Shown here: positions 44,076-53,524 of the stretch, in pieces
How positions within the stretch are numbered: the first letter of the stretch is position 1
How the letters are laid out: every line of letters begins with the position of its first letter
From: Bermanella marisrubri
Lineage (GTDB): Bacteria; Pseudomonadota; Gammaproteobacteria; Pseudomonadales; Oceanobacteraceae
Length of the DNA: 64,000 bases
NCBI RefSeq assembly: GCF_012295615.1
Contig: NZ_CP051183.1
Location: 873,001-937,000, forward strand
Direction of reading: 5' to 3'
Program-made: the position numbers and the translations under genes
The notes under the pieces: model-generated
Database searches by the model: none
The model's input: only the letters and a program-made list of their open reading frames with translations
What the model was told of the DNA's origin: nothing

Positions 44076-45707
44076 GTGTCAGAGCAGTCCCTTTCCGTTT
44101 GTTTAGCTCAGCTTAATCTCGTTGTTGGCGACATTCAAAGTAATACTCAGAAGGTTTTAGCCTCCGCCAAGCAATCGGTGGAGAAGGGTGTGGACGTGGT
44201 TATCTTTCCAGAATTAACCTTGACAGGTTACCCTCCAGAAGATTTATTGCTGCGCCCGAGTTTAAAGCTTCGAGTAGAGCAAGCGCTGCAAGAGATTGAA
44301 GAAGCAGCACTACCGATAACACTTGTTATTGGCTACCCCAAAGTCACAGCAAGTGGCTTACAAAACATGGCTGGAGTTATCGAAAATGGCCGCCTAGTTG
44401 CTGAGTATGCCAAGCAGCATTTACCCAATTTCCAAGTGTTTGATGAAAAGCGTTATTTCATTGAAGGTACTCAACCATGCGTGGTTCAAATTAAAGGGCT
44501 ACCAGTTGCCATAAGCATTTGTGAAGACATTTGGCAAAAAGGCATTATGACGCAAGCTAAGCAGGCGGGCGCAAAATTGATGTTGAATTTAAATGCATCT
44601 CCTTTTCATATCGATAAACCTTTGCACCGCGAAGCCTTGCTAAAAGAAAGGGCTTTGGAAGGGGCTATGCCGATTGTTTACGTTAACTTGGTAGGTGGTC
44701 AGGATGAGCTGGTTTTTGATGGTGGCTCGGTTGTTGTGGATCAGCAAGGTAATGTGAAAAGCCGAGCGATCACTTACGACGAAGCTCAGCCAGTTGTAGA
44801 GCTTGCTATAGATGATGGTGCAGTCAGTTCTATCGACGGCAAGACTGAGCCGCACAGAGAGAAATTAGACAGTATTTACTCTGCGCTTGTTTTAGGTACG
44901 AAGGATTATGTGAATAAAAATGGCTTTAAAGGCGTGGTACTTGGATTGTCCGGCGGTATTGATTCGGCCCTAACACTGGCCGTGGCGGTGGATGCTTTGG
45001 GAAAAGAGCGTGTACAGGCGATCATGATGCCCTTCAAGTACACCTCTCAAATGAGTCTGCATGACGCCGAAGACGAGGCGAATCGTTTGGGGGTGGAATA
45101 CAAAGTCATGCCCATCGAACCCATGTTTGATGCGTTCATGGGAACGCTGGCGGATGAGTTTGAAGGCACTAAGGTAGATACCACTGAGGAAAATCTACAG
45201 AGTCGTTGCCGCGGTGTATTGCTCATGGCCATGAGTAACAAAAAAGGCAGTCTTGTGCTGACAACGGGGAATAAGAGTGAAATGGCTGTCGGCTACGCCA
45301 CTCTGTATGGCGATATGGCTGGTGGATATGGTGTTCTGAAGGACGTGTTTAAAACCCTAGTATTTGAATTGTCCAAGTATCGCAACACGCTGGGTGAGGT
45401 AATTCCACCGCGTGTTATTAGTCGACCACCGTCTGCGGAGCTGGCGCCAGACCAAGTAGATGAGGATTCGTTACCCGCTTATCCGGTGCTTGATGAGATA
45501 CTGAGGTTGTATATTGAGGAAGATCAGAGTGCTCAGGCGATTATCGCCAAGGGCTTTAAAGAGGATGAGGTTAACCGGGTTATTCGCTTGGTGGATATTA
45601 ATGAGTACAAGCGACGCCAGGCACCCGTCGGCGTGCGCTTGACACAGCGCGGTTTTGGGCGCGACCGTCGTTATCCTATTACCAATGGTTGGCGTGCCGG
45701 AATATAG
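44076..45707 (+). CDS. nadE: Glutamine-dependent NAD+ synthetase
   Basis: The 543-residue bifunctional enzyme has an N-terminal nitrilase-fold glutaminase domain (catalytic triad Glu46, Lys113, Cys149) and a C-terminal NAD synthetase domain ('LGLSGGIDSALTLAV' P-loop, 'TTGNKSEMAVGY'). It amidates NaAD to NAD+ using glutamine-derived ammonia. The start is GTG with SD AAGG 8 bp upstream. It is followed by a terminator and then the rpsP operon. Confidence 0.95.
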   Translation: MSEQSLSVCLAQLNLVVGDIQSNTQKVLASAKQSVEKGVDVVIFPELTLTGYPPEDLLLRPSLKLRVEQALQEIEEAALPITLVIGYPKVTASGLQNMAGVIENGRLVAEYAKQHLPNFQVFDEKRYFIEGTQPCVVQIKGLPVAISICEDIWQKGIMTQAKQAGAKLMLNLNASPFHIDKPLHREALLKERALEGAMPIVYVNLVGGQDELVFDGGSVVVDQQGNVKSRAITYDEAQPVVELAIDDGAVSSIDGKTEPHREKLDSIYSALVLGTKDYVNKNGFKGVVLGLSGGIDSALTLAVAVDALGKERVQAIMMPFKYTSQMSLHDAEDEANRLGVEYKVMPIEPMFDAFMGTLADEFEGTKVDTTEENLQSRCRGVLLMAMSNKKGSLVLTTGNKSEMAVGYATLYGDMAGGYGVLKDVFKTLVFELSKYRNTLGEVIPPRVISRPPSAELAPDQVDEDSLPAYPVLDEILRLYIEEDQSAQAIIAKGFKEDEVNRVIRLVDINEYKRRQAPVGVRLTQRGFGRDRRYPITNGWRAGI

Positions 45708-45778
45708 GGGCGCAGGCTTGCTATTATTTGAATCATTTCCAATGCCGTCTAGGCCTCATATCTGAAGGGCTACAGGGC

Positions 45779-45812
45779 AAAAAAGCCACTTTTAAAAGGG
45801 GCTTTCTTTTCT
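45779..45812 (+). terminator. Terminator after nadE
   Basis: A stem built from AAAAAGCC-A-CTT / AAG-G-GGCTTT is followed by a T-rich run (TTTCTTTT). It separates nadE from the rpsP operon. Confidence 0.6.
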
Positions 45813-45831
45813 AGCTTAATCCCTATACAAT
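45803..45831 (+). promoter_or_regulatory. Likely rpsP operon promoter
   Basis: A -10-like TACAAT (45826-45831) is followed by the GC-rich discriminator ACGCGCCCC, which is typical of stringently controlled ribosomal promoters. The -35 region is poor (T-rich, 45803-45808). Confidence 0.4.
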
Positions 45832-45936
45832 ACGCGCCCCTTATTGTGCATCCGTTGTATTTAATCGGTACGTCGGATGTTTATTGTTGAACGGTGAGCG
45901 ATACCAAAACTCACCCTCTGGAGAAGGCACTGTCGC

Positions 45937-46194
45937 ATGGTAGTGATTCGATTAGCCCGTGGTGGCTCTAAAAAACGTCCTTTTTATCATTTGTCTGTTG
46001 CGGATCAGCGTTTCCCACGCGACGGCCGCTTCATTGAACGTGTAGGTTTCTTTAACCCTATCGCTCGTGGCCAAGAAGAACGTCTACGCGTTGATCTTGA
46101 GCGCGTTGAGTACTGGTTAAGCAAAGGCGCTCAAGCAAGTGATCGCGTAACTAAGCTGGTAAAAGAAGCTAAGAAGCAGCAAGCAGCTGGTTAA
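45937..46194 (+). CDS. rpsP: 30S ribosomal protein S16
   Basis: The 85-residue protein starts '[19 protein letters not shown]', which is diagnostic of S16, and has '[12 protein letters not shown]'. It is the first gene of the conserved rpsP-rimM-trmD-rplS operon. The roughly 100-nt leader after the promoter has no recognised regulatory structure. Confidence 0.97.
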   Translation: MVVIRLARGGSKKRPFYHLSVADQRFPRDGRFIERVGFFNPIARGQEERLRVDLERVEYWLSKGAQASDRVTKLVKEAKKQQAAG

Positions 46195-46215
46195 TAGTGA
46201 AGGTAGTAAGACACT

Positions 46216-46749
46216 TTGATGAGTAAAATACCCGACAATTTCACCAAAATAGGTAAGATCACCGGCGTATATGGCATCAAAGGGTGGGTGAAAGTGTACA
46301 GCTACACTGAGCCCAAAGAGAATGTGTTCTCTTATGATGGTTGGCACCTTGTTAAAAAGGGTCAACTTGTTCCAGTGAAGGTTCGAGAGTGGCGCACGCA
46401 AGGCAAAGGTCTCGTTGCTGCACTGGACGATTGCCAAGATCGGAATCAGGCACAAGAACAGTATGTTCAATGCGATGTCGTAATGGACAAAGGGCAGTTG
46501 CCTGAGCCCGGGGAAGGCGAGTTTTATTACCACCAACTTGAAGGTTTATTGGTGGTTACCACGGATGATGTGGTTTTAGGTCGAGTGGACTATCTATTTA
46601 ACACGGGTAATAACGACGTCTTAGTGGTTAAACCGTGTAAGGAGAGTCTCGATGGTCGCGAGCGCTGGCTGCCTTATACCAACGATTGCACGAAAGATGT
46701 CGATCTGAAGCAAGGCTTCATTCGAGTAGATTGGGATCCGGAATTCTGA
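46216..46749 (+). CDS. rimM: 16S rRNA processing/maturation protein RimM
   Basis: The 177-residue protein has the RimM N-terminal domain ('[21 protein letters not shown]') and the PRC-barrel C-terminal part ('[15 protein letters not shown]', '[17 protein letters not shown]'). It assists 30S assembly at the head region near S19. It lies 21 bp after rpsP and 2 bp before trmD. Confidence 0.96.
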   Translation: MMSKIPDNFTKIGKITGVYGIKGWVKVYSYTEPKENVFSYDGWHLVKKGQLVPVKVREWRTQGKGLVAALDDCQDRNQAQEQYVQCDVVMDKGQLPEPGEGEFYYHQLEGLLVVTTDDVVLGRVDYLFNTGNNDVLVVKPCKESLDGRERWLPYTNDCTKDVDLKQGFIRVDWDPEF

Positions 46750-46751
46750 TC

Positions 46752-47504
46752 ATGCAGTTTGGCGTCATCTCCATATTTCCAGAGATGTACCAAGCACTGA
46801 CTGACTTTGGTGTAACCGGTCGGGCAGTGGATAAAGGTTTGGTGTCGGTTGATGTGTGGAATCCTCGAGACTTCACCATCGATAAATATCAAACTGTGGA
46901 CGACCGACCTTATGGTGGTGGTCCAGGCATGCTGATGAAGGTTGAGCCGCTTAAATATGCAATTGAAGCGGCGAAAGCTAAGCTAGGATCACAAAGCAAA
47001 GTTGTGTATTTATCGCCGCAGGGTGAAACCCTGACACAGGATAAAGCTCAACAATTGGCCCAAGAAGCATCATTGATATTCTTGGCAGGGCGCTACGAAG
47101 GCATTGATGAGCGTTTGATTGAAACGCAAATCGACGAGGAGATCTCCATTGGGGATTACGTGCTAAGTGGCGGTGAATTGGCATCCATGGTGGTCATGGA
47201 TAGTGTGATTCGCTTAGTACCTGAAGTGCTAGGGCATGATATGAGTGCCGTTGAGGATTCATTCGTTGACGGTTTGCTTGATTGTCCGCACTACACTCGA
47301 CCGGAAGAGCATGAAGGTCGAAAAGTGCCAGATGTATTGCTAAGTGGTAATCACGAGAAGATTAGACAGTGGCGCCTAAAGCAGGCGCTTGGCAGAACCT
47401 GGGAAAAACGCCCCGATCTGCTAGCAAAGCGTGATTTGTCGAAAGAAGAAGATGCGCTGTTGCAAGAATATAAGCGTGACGTTCAGGGTCGCGGTGACGC
47501 CTGA
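46752..47504 (+). CDS. trmD: tRNA (guanine-N1)-methyltransferase TrmD
   Basis: This 250-residue SPOUT methyltransferase forms m1G37 in tRNAs. Hallmarks are '[13 protein letters not shown]', '[11 protein letters not shown]', '[10 protein letters not shown]', '[11 protein letters not shown]' and '[11 protein letters not shown]' (SAM knot). ATG 46752 is chosen; upstream in-frame sequence lies within rimM. Confidence 0.97.
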   Translation: MQFGVISIFPEMYQALTDFGVTGRAVDKGLVSVDVWNPRDFTIDKYQTVDDRPYGGGPGMLMKVEPLKYAIEAAKAKLGSQSKVVYLSPQGETLTQDKAQQLAQEASLIFLAGRYEGIDERLIETQIDEEISIGDYVLSGGELASMVVMDSVIRLVPEVLGHDMSAVEDSFVDGLLDCPHYTRPEEHEGRKVPDVLLSGNHEKIRQWRLKQALGRTWEKRPDLLAKRDLSKEEDALLQEYKRDVQGRGDA

Positions 47505-47533
47505 ACCTATCCGTAATTACTTAGGAGCTAGTC

Positions 47534-47896
47534 ATGAGCAGCAAAAACAAAATTATCCAGGCTATTGAGTCTGCACAGTTAAAGTCAGACGTACCAGAGT
47601 TTGGTGCTGGTGATACTGTTGTTGTACAGGTTAAAGTAAAAGAAGGTAACCGTGAGCGTCTACAGGCTTACGAAGGTGTGGTAATCGGTAAGCGTAACCG
47701 TGGCCTAAACTCTGCCTTCACTGTACGTAAGATCTCTAGCGGTGTGGGCGTGGAGCGTACTTTCCAAACTCACAGCCCAGTTGTAGACAGTATTGAAGTT
47801 AAGCGTCGCGGTGATGTTCGCAAGTCTAAACTTTACTACTTGCGTGAGCGTAGCGGTAAGTCTGCACGTATCAAAGAAAAGCTTAGCAGCAAGTAA
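47534..47896 (+). CDS. rplS: 50S ribosomal protein L19
   Basis: The 120-residue protein contains '[20 protein letters not shown]', '[16 protein letters not shown]' and '[15 protein letters not shown]', all typical of L19. A good SD (AGGAG) precedes the start. It is the last gene of the rpsP operon, followed by a terminator. Confidence 0.97.
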   Translation: MSSKNKIIQAIESAQLKSDVPEFGAGDTVVVQVKVKEGNRERLQAYEGVVIGKRNRGLNSAFTVRKISSGVGVERTFQTHSPVVDSIEVKRRGDVRKSKLYYLRERSGKSARIKEKLSSK

Positions 47897-47911
47897 ATTT
47901 GTTGTGGAGTT

Positions 47912-47943
47912 CAAAAGGGACGCCAGGCGGCCCTTTTGTATTT
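47912..47943 (+). terminator. Terminator of the rpsP-rimM-trmD-rplS operon
   Basis: CAAAAGGG (47912-47919) pairs with CCCTTTTG (47931-47938), with an inner CGCC/GGCG pairing and a following TATTT. It is placed 15 bp after the rplS stop. Confidence 0.8.
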
Positions 47944-47988
47944 GCTAAGCAAAGCATTCGTAGCGGTGGATTTGAGCGCAAAAAAAGC

Positions 47989-48017
47989 GTGAAATCCTAG
48001 TTGGGTTTCTGTATAAT
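47989..48017 (+). promoter_or_regulatory. Likely rplM-rpsI promoter
   Basis: GTGAAA (47989-47994, 4/6 match to -35) lies 17 bp before a perfect TATAAT (48012-48017), followed by a GC-rich discriminator CCGCCGCC that suggests stringent control. A transcript from here would have a leader of about 95 nt. Confidence 0.6.
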
Positions 48018-48119
48018 CCGCCGCCATCGTTTCCCCAAGACGAAGCCCTAACACTGTGTTACCCCTCTGGGTGAGCCAGTTGTTGTCGGTAACATACTGA
48101 TTAGGCGGAATAGAAAATT

Positions 48120-48548
48120 ATGAAAACTTTTACTGCAAAACCCGAAACCGTAAAACGTGAGTGGTTTGTAATCGACGCGGAAGGCGTTGCACTAGGTCGT
48201 TTAGCTACTGAAGTTGCAAGTCGTTTGCGTGGTAAGCACAAGCCAGAATACACTCCTAACGTTGACACTGGTGACTACATCGTAGTTATCAATGCTGACA
48301 AAGTAGCTGTAACTGGTAAGAAAGCACAAGACAAGATGTATTACCGTCACACAGGCTACCCAGGTGGCTTGCGTGAAATTAACTTCAACGACCTTCAGAC
48401 TCGTAAGCCTGGACGTGTTGTTGAGTTAGCTGTTAAAGGCATGCTTCCTCGAAACCCTCTTGGTCGTGCAATGTACGGTAAGTTGAAAGTGTATGCCGGT
48501 TCTGAGCATCCACACACTGCACAGCAACCACAAGAGCTTAAGATTTAA
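48120..48548 (+). CDS. rplM: 50S ribosomal protein L13
   Basis: The 142-residue protein shows '[19 protein letters not shown]', '[16 protein letters not shown]' and '[16 protein letters not shown]', diagnostic of L13. It is 11 bp upstream of rpsI in the usual L13-S9 pair. In E. coli, L13 represses its own mRNA. Confidence 0.97.
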   Translation: MKTFTAKPETVKREWFVIDAEGVALGRLATEVASRLRGKHKPEYTPNVDTGDYIVVINADKVAVTGKKAQDKMYYRHTGYPGGLREINFNDLQTRKPGRVVELAVKGMLPRNPLGRAMYGKLKVYAGSEHPHTAQQPQELKI

Positions 48549-48559
48549 GGGGAGTCATC

Positions 48560-48952
48560 ATGGCAGCAAATCAATATTACGGAACTGGCCGTCGTAAGTC
48601 TTCCAGCGCACGTGTTTTCTTGCGTCCTGGTTCTGGTCAAATCGTTATTAACAAGCGTTCTTTGGATGAGTATTTTGGTCGTGAAACGTCTCGCATGGTT
48701 GTTCGTCAGCCATTAGAGTTGACTGAGAGCACTGAAAAGTTCGACCTATTCATCACTGTTCAAGGTGGTGGTGCATCTGGTCAGGCGGGCGCTATCCGTC
48801 ACGGTATCACTCGTGCTCTTATGGAGTATGACGAAACTTTGCGTGCACCTCTTCGTGCTGCGGGTTACGTAACTCGTGATGATCGTGAAGTTGAGCGTAA
48901 GAAAGTGGGTCTTCGTAAAGCACGTAAGAAGCCGCAATTCAGCAAGCGTTAA
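48560..48952 (+). CDS. rpsI: 30S ribosomal protein S9
   Basis: The 130-residue protein contains '[16 protein letters not shown]', '[15 protein letters not shown]' and the conserved C-terminal tail 'KKPQFSKR', whose last residues contact P-site tRNA. It is followed by a strong terminator. Confidence 0.97.
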   Translation: MAANQYYGTGRRKSSSARVFLRPGSGQIVINKRSLDEYFGRETSRMVVRQPLELTESTEKFDLFITVQGGGASGQAGAIRHGITRALMEYDETLRAPLRAAGYVTRDDREVERKKVGLRKARKKPQFSKR

Positions 48953-48979
48953 TATTTTTCGCTTCAAGCTCAGCTTGTC

Positions 48980-49017
48980 AAAAAACGCTCAGATTTTTAT
49001 CTGGGCGTTTTTTTTGT
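48980..49017 (+). terminator. Terminator after rpsI
   Basis: A stem AAAACGCTCAGAT / ATCTGGGCGTTTT (one wobble pair) with a short T-rich loop ends in an eight-T tract. A second weaker hairpin (GGGTTTATAC / GATAAAAGCCC) lies at about 49027-49049. The remainder of the 302-bp gap, up to petA, should hold the petABC promoter, but I could not place a clear -10/-35 pair. Confidence 0.9.
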
Positions 49018-49254
49018 CTAAAAACAAGGGTTTATACTGATAAAAGCCCTGAGAAATTGATCTGGCGCCTTGTATAGCTAGCCACATTTCATTACTATCT
49101 GTGCCGATTTTTTCCTCTGCTCGTCCAAATGTGCTTTAGTTACAGGATGGCCAGTAAACGAGCCCTTATTAAGATTACTGTGTGGTGGCAAGTAATCAGT
49201 TTTTATAAGGCTACGTAACGAATTGAAGATGAAAGTTGATGGGAGAATGCCTGA

Positions 49255-49851
49255 ATGAGCAATGATGGCGTAAATGTAGGTCGGCGCCGCTTCCTCATCG
49301 CAACCACAGCAGTGGGTGGCGGTGTTGGTGCGGTTGGCGTGGCCGTGCCTTTTGTTAAGTCTTGGAATCCAAGCGAAAAGGCAAAAGCAGCGGGTGCACC
49401 AGCAAAAGCAGATATTAGTAAGCTTGAGCCTGGCGCAATGATGACGGTTGAATGGCGTGGTAAGCCGGTTTATGTGGTACGTCGTACCGAAGAAACCGTC
49501 GGCTTGCTAGATTCATTGAATGATCTTCTAAAAGATCCAATGAATAACGATAAAGATCAGCAACCAAACTATGCGGATAACGTATACCGTGCCCGTACCG
49601 AAGAGATTGCGGTTATCGAAGGTGTTTGTACTCACTTAGGTTGTGCGCCTCAGTTCGTTCCAGAAGTTGAACCACAGCCGTTTGACGAAAACTGGAAAGG
49701 TGGCTTCTTCTGCCCATGTCACGGTTCACGCTTTGATTTGGCGGGTCGTGTATTCCAAGGCTCTCCAGCAGCGAAGAACCTAGCAGTACCGCCATACTCC
49801 TTCGAAGATGAAAACACCCTAATTGTAGGTGTGGATGAGGAGAATTCGTAA
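49255..49851 (+). CDS. petA: Ubiquinol-cytochrome c reductase iron-sulfur subunit (Rieske)
   Basis: The 198-residue protein has a Tat-type signal anchor ('GRRRFLIATTAVGGGVG', about 9-35) and the Rieske motifs 'CTHLGC' (Cys125, His127, Cys130) and 'CPCHGS' (Cys153, Cys155, His156). Cys125/His127 and Cys153/His156 ligate the 2Fe-2S cluster, and Cys130/Cys155 form the disulfide. It is the first gene of petABC. It passes electrons from ubiquinol to cytochrome c1. Confidence 0.97.
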   Translation: MSNDGVNVGRRRFLIATTAVGGGVGAVGVAVPFVKSWNPSEKAKAAGAPAKADISKLEPGAMMTVEWRGKPVYVVRRTEETVGLLDSLNDLLKDPMNNDKDQQPNYADNVYRARTEEIAVIEGVCTHLGCAPQFVPEVEPQPFDENWKGGFFCPCHGSRFDLAGRVFQGSPAAKNLAVPPYSFEDENTLIVGVDEENS

Positions 49852-51092
49852 TGAGTAAATTCCAAGCCTTCATGGGGTGGATTGACGATCGTCTTCCTGT
49901 CACTGCCACCTTTGAAAAGCATATGTCTAAGTACTATGCTCCAAAAAACTTTAACTTCTGGTACTTCTTCGGCGTATTCTCCATGCTGATGCTGGCCAAC
50001 CAGATTTTGACCGGTGTATGGCTGACCATGTCTTACACGCCTTCAGCAGAAGCGGCATTTGCCTCTGTTGAATATATTATGCGTGATGTTGAGTTCGGTT
50101 GGTTGATTCGCTATATGCATTCTACCGGTGCTTCTTTCTTCTTCATAGCTGTTTACCTGCACATGTTCCGTGGTCTTATGTACGGTTCATACCAGAAGCC
50201 TCGTGAGCTAATCTGGATCTTTGGTATGCTGATCTACCTAATGCTAATGGCCGAAGCCTTTATGGGTTATGTATTGCCTTGGGGTCAGATGTCTTACTGG
50301 GGTGCTCAGGTAATCATTTCTTTGTTTGGCGCTATCCCTGTAATTGGCCCTGATCTAGTTCAGTGGATTCGTGGTGACTTCCTGATTTCTGGTGCAACTC
50401 TTAACCGTTTCTTTGCGCTACACGTAATTGCATTGCCTTTGGTGATTGTTGCCTTGGTTGTATTGCATATTCTTGCTCTACACGAGGTGGGTTCTAATAA
50501 TCCAGACGGTATCGATATCAAGAAGCACAAAGATGAAAAGGGTCGTCCTTTAGACGGCGTTCCTTTCCACCCTTATTACACAGTTCACGACTTAGTGGGT
50601 ATCGTAGTATTCCTATTCGTATTTTGTGCAGTGATGTTCTTTATGCCAACCGGCGGCGGTTTCTTCCTTGAGCCACCTAACTTCGAAGAAGCGAATGGCT
50701 TGAAGACCCCTGCACACATTGCCCCTGTATGGTACTTCGGTGCGTTCTATACGGTATTGCGTGCTTGGACCATTGATTTAGGACCAATTAGCTCTCAGCT
50801 TGGCGGTGTTATCTTAATGGGTGGTGCGATCGCAATCTTGTTCGTATTGCCTTGGTTAGACCGTAGCCCAGTGCGCTCATGGCGCTACAAAGGTTACATC
50901 TCTCGCATTAACTTGGTGCTTTTCGGTATCGTTTTCGCGCTACTGACTTGGTTAGGCACGCAGCCAGCGACAGGCTTGTACCAAATTCTTGGTCAAGTAA
51001 GTACATTCTTGTACTTCGCATGGTTCATAACCTTGCCATTCATCTCAGCGAAAGAGAAAACCAAACCAGTTCCAGAGAGGGTAACAGGCTAA
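49851..51092 (+). CDS. petB: Cytochrome b subunit of the bc1 complex
   Basis: The 413-residue membrane protein has eight or so helices and the paired heme-ligand histidines in 'RYMHSTGASFFFIAVYLHMFRG' region and 'FFALHVIALPLVIVALVVLH' region. It also has the Qo-site PEWY-type segment replaced by 'IAPVWYFGAFY' (PVWY), as in many proteobacteria. It overlaps the petA stop by 1 bp. It carries the two b hemes and both quinone sites. Confidence 0.97.
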   Translation: MSKFQAFMGWIDDRLPVTATFEKHMSKYYAPKNFNFWYFFGVFSMLMLANQILTGVWLTMSYTPSAEAAFASVEYIMRDVEFGWLIRYMHSTGASFFFIAVYLHMFRGLMYGSYQKPRELIWIFGMLIYLMLMAEAFMGYVLPWGQMSYWGAQVIISLFGAIPVIGPDLVQWIRGDFLISGATLNRFFALHVIALPLVIVALVVLHILALHEVGSNNPDGIDIKKHKDEKGRPLDGVPFHPYYTVHDLVGIVVFLFVFCAVMFFMPTGGGFFLEPPNFEEANGLKTPAHIAPVWYFGAFYTVLRAWTIDLGPISSQLGGVILMGGAIAILFVLPWLDRSPVRSWRYKGYISRINLVLFGIVFALLTWLGTQPATGLYQILGQVSTFLYFAWFITLPFISAKEKTKPVPERVTG

Positions 51093-51850
51093 TGAAACAG
51101 TTAATTGCAATCATATTTGCCATTCTGCCAGCCTTTGCCTTTGCTGCAGGCGGTGGAAACGTGAAACTGGATGACATGCCAGTGGATCTTGAAGACAAAG
51201 CATCTCTTCAGCGTGGTGCCCAGTTGTTCACAAACTATTGTATGGGTTGTCACAGCACTAAGTTTGCGCGTTACAACCGTGTAGCACGTGATCTAGGCAT
51301 TCCAGAAGATGTGATGATGGACAACTTGGTTTTCCGTGACGTAAAAATTGGTAGTTTGATGAAAATCGCTATGCGTCCAGAAGACTCAAAAAAATGGTTT
51401 GGTGCAACGCCTCCAGACCTAACGCTAGTTGCTCGTGTTCGTGGTGCAGATTGGCTATACACGTATCTAAAAAGCTTCTATGAAGACGATACTCGTCCAT
51501 ACGGCGTCAACAACGCGGTATTTAAAGACGTAGGTATGCCTCATGTACTTGAAGACCTTCAAGGTCGTCAGGTTAAAGGTACGGCGCCTGTAGTCGTTGG
51601 CTTTGATCCATTAACCGGTCAAGAGCTATACGAAGAGAAAGAAGGCGTGCTTTATCTAGAGGAAGAAGGTCAGCTAAACCCAGAAGAATTCGACGATGCA
51701 GTAAAAGATCTAACGAATTTCTTAGTCTATATGGGTGAGCCATCGGCTCTAGAGCGTCAACGCATCGGTTTCTGGGTGTTGTTGTTCTTGGCGATCTTGT
51801 TTGTTCCGGTGTATTACTTGAACCGTGAATACTGGCGCGACATCCACTAG
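51092..51850 (+). CDS. petC: Cytochrome c1 subunit of the bc1 complex
   Basis: The 252-residue protein has a Sec signal peptide (about 1-19), the heme-binding 'CMGCH' (Cys50, Cys53, His54), a distal Met probably in 'VGMPHVL', and a C-terminal membrane anchor ('IGFWVLLFLAILFVPVYYL', about 227-245). The ATG at 51092 overlaps the petB stop (TAATG). It delivers electrons to soluble cytochrome c. Confidence 0.97.
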   Translation: MKQLIAIIFAILPAFAFAAGGGNVKLDDMPVDLEDKASLQRGAQLFTNYCMGCHSTKFARYNRVARDLGIPEDVMMDNLVFRDVKIGSLMKIAMRPEDSKKWFGATPPDLTLVARVRGADWLYTYLKSFYEDDTRPYGVNNAVFKDVGMPHVLEDLQGRQVKGTAPVVVGFDPLTGQELYEEKEGVLYLEEEGQLNPEEFDDAVKDLTNFLVYMGEPSALERQRIGFWVLLFLAILFVPVYYLNREYWRDIH

Positions 51851-51880
51851 AAGCTAATTGCGTCGCAATAGCTTCGTTAT

Positions 51881-51938
51881 AAAAAAGGGCGATTGGAGTC
51901 ATTTAGTGTATCTAAACTCCTCTAATCGCCCTTTTTTT
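51881..51938 (+). terminator. Strong extended terminator of petABC
   Basis: AAAAAAGGGCGATT (51881-51894) pairs with AATCGCCCTTTTTTT (ending 51938). The interior adds GGAGT/ACTCC and TTTAG/CTAAA pairs, so the whole region folds as one long hairpin. A smaller hairpin (AAGCTA...TAGCTT) lies just before it at 51851-51873. Confidence 0.92.
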
Positions 51939-52370
51939 AATGTCTCGCTCTTACTTCCTCATTGACGCTTCTAGTCAGTAATTAGATTGGAGTCGTTTGT
52001 TGGCCTTTTTTGCGCCTTGTTTACATAATTTCACTAATGCTCTTAGATCTAAATTGGAATGGTTTTTCAATTCGTTTCATCTAGACCTCTCAAATAATCC
52101 TTTTTAATACCCCCCCTAACTTCCACATTGATACCTCTGGTGTGAATATAGATGCTAAGTTTTGATTCAGCGTTCAATAATCCCGTGATATGGCGGCGTT
52201 GATCTAATGCCCAAAGAGCGTGCTTTTTTCTAGGCAGGGTTAGTAGTGTTTTTTGTTGGCGAATTGGTCCATTTTTATATAGAATCGCGCATATAAATCC
52301 CACAAGACTCGGTAGTTGATGTATAATCGGCGGCCGAGTTTTTTATTTGTTTAAGGTGAGGAAAACCTCT
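51939..52370. other. 432-bp intergenic region upstream of sspA
   Basis: No convincing gene is seen. A 78-codon minus-strand reading frame (52067-52303) has no SD, signal or recognisable motif and is probably spurious. A -10-like TATAAT sits at 52322-52327, followed by the GC-rich CGGCGGCCG, and is a plausible sspA promoter without a good -35. Confidence 0.5.
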
Positions 52371-53000
52371 ATGGGTGTTGTAGCCAAGCGCTCTTCCATG
52401 ACCTTCTTTTCAGATGGTGAAGATCAATATTGCCACCGAGTACGCATTGTTCTTGCTGAGAAAGGCGTAACGGTCGAAATTCACGATGTGGATCCTGCAA
52501 ATCCACCTGAAGACCTAGCTCAGTTAAACCCTTATAACGCTGTACCAACCTTGTTGGATCGTGATTTGGTTTTATATGAGCCAAACATCATGATGGAATA
52601 TCTAGACGAGCGTTTCCCGCATCCGCCATTGCTACCTGTTTATCCAGTTGCCCGTGCTGAAAGCCGTCTATGGTTGTACCGTATCCAGCGTGATTGGTGT
52701 TCATTGGCCGATATTATTCTTGAAAACAAAGACGCTGATGCGGTAACGAAAGCCCGTAAAGAGCTTCGTGAGAGTCTTATCAGTACGTCACCTTTGTTCG
52801 CTGAGAAGCCTTACTTCATGAGCGACGAATACAGTATTGTAGACTGTGTAACAGCACCATTGTTGTGGCGTTTACCTGTAATGGGGATTGAGTTACCGGA
52901 AAAGCAAACTAAAGACTTACAAGAATACATGGAGCGCTTATTTGCGCGCGAAGCTTTCCAAGCTAGCCTATCTGAGGCTGAACAGGAAATGCGCGAATGA
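52371..53000 (+). CDS. sspA: Stringent starvation protein A
   Basis: This 209-residue protein has a glutathione-S-transferase-like fold and binds RNA polymerase to modulate transcription under stress. The N-terminal thioredoxin-like half has '[20 protein letters not shown]' and '[19 protein letters not shown]', and the helical C-terminal half has '[11 protein letters not shown]'. The ATG 52371 follows GAGG. It overlaps sspB (ATGA). The petABC-sspAB order is conserved in gammaproteobacteria. Confidence 0.95.
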   Translation: MGVVAKRSSMTFFSDGEDQYCHRVRIVLAEKGVTVEIHDVDPANPPEDLAQLNPYNAVPTLLDRDLVLYEPNIMMEYLDERFPHPPLLPVYPVARAESRLWLYRIQRDWCSLADIILENKDADAVTKARKELRESLISTSPLFAEKPYFMSDEYSIVDCVTAPLLWRLPVMGIELPEKQTKDLQEYMERLFAREAFQASLSEAEQEMRE

Positions 53001-53407
53001 CACCTTCTCGCCCATATTTAATGCGCGGACTGTATGAGTGGGTTTTGGATAATGAATCCACTCCCTATGTTTTAGTTGATGCCAATATTGTTGGTGTTCA
53101 AGTGCCCATGGAATATGTCAACGATGGGCAAATCGTATTAAATGTGAGCCCCAATGCGGTTCGAGACTTACTGATCAGCAACGATGCATTAAGCTTTAAT
53201 GCACGTTTTGCTGGTGTAACGCAAAATATCTATGTACCGATAGTGGCGGTCATGGCTATTTATGCGAAAGAAACTGGTGAAGGTATGGTGTTTGGAAATG
53301 AAGCCGGAGCGCCAGATCCAAACGATCCACCACCTGCGCCGCAGCCACCAAAAGAAGAGAAGTCTGAAAAACCTTCAGGAAGGCCTTCATTGAAAGTGGT
53401 AAAGTAA
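52997..53407 (+). CDS. sspB: ClpXP protease specificity-enhancing factor SspB
   Basis: The 136-residue adaptor delivers ssrA-tagged proteins to ClpXP. It has the SspB core ('[20 protein letters not shown]', '[15 protein letters not shown]', '[13 protein letters not shown]') and a flexible acidic/Pro-rich tail ending in the ClpX-binding motif 'RPSLKVVK'. The start overlaps the sspA stop by 4 bp. Confidence 0.95.
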   Translation: MTPSRPYLMRGLYEWVLDNESTPYVLVDANIVGVQVPMEYVNDGQIVLNVSPNAVRDLLISNDALSFNARFAGVTQNIYVPIVAVMAIYAKETGEGMVFGNEAGAPDPNDPPPAPQPPKEEKSEKPSGRPSLKVVK

Positions 53408-53425
53408 GCCTGTTCTAATTGAACG

Positions 53426-53455
53426 AAACCCGCGAAAGCGGGTTTTGTTGTTTTT
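53426..53455 (+). terminator. Terminator of sspAB
   Basis: A perfect stem AAACCCGC / GCGGGTTT with a GAAA tetraloop is followed by TGTTGTTTTT, 18 bp after the sspB stop. Confidence 0.92.
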
Positions 53456-53524
53456 GAAGCAAGTGTTAATTTAGAAGCGTTATACTCAATAGTCAGATAT
53501 GCCATTTAAGTGGTTTCGGCCAAT

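Noticed and set aside
46117-46536. 139-codon minus-strand frame across rpsP/rimM
   Set aside because: It is antisense to two conserved ribosomal-operon genes and has no independent support.
52067-52303. 78-codon minus-strand frame upstream of sspA
   Set aside because: There is no SD, signal or motif, and it lies in AT-rich intergenic DNA that probably carries the sspA promoter.
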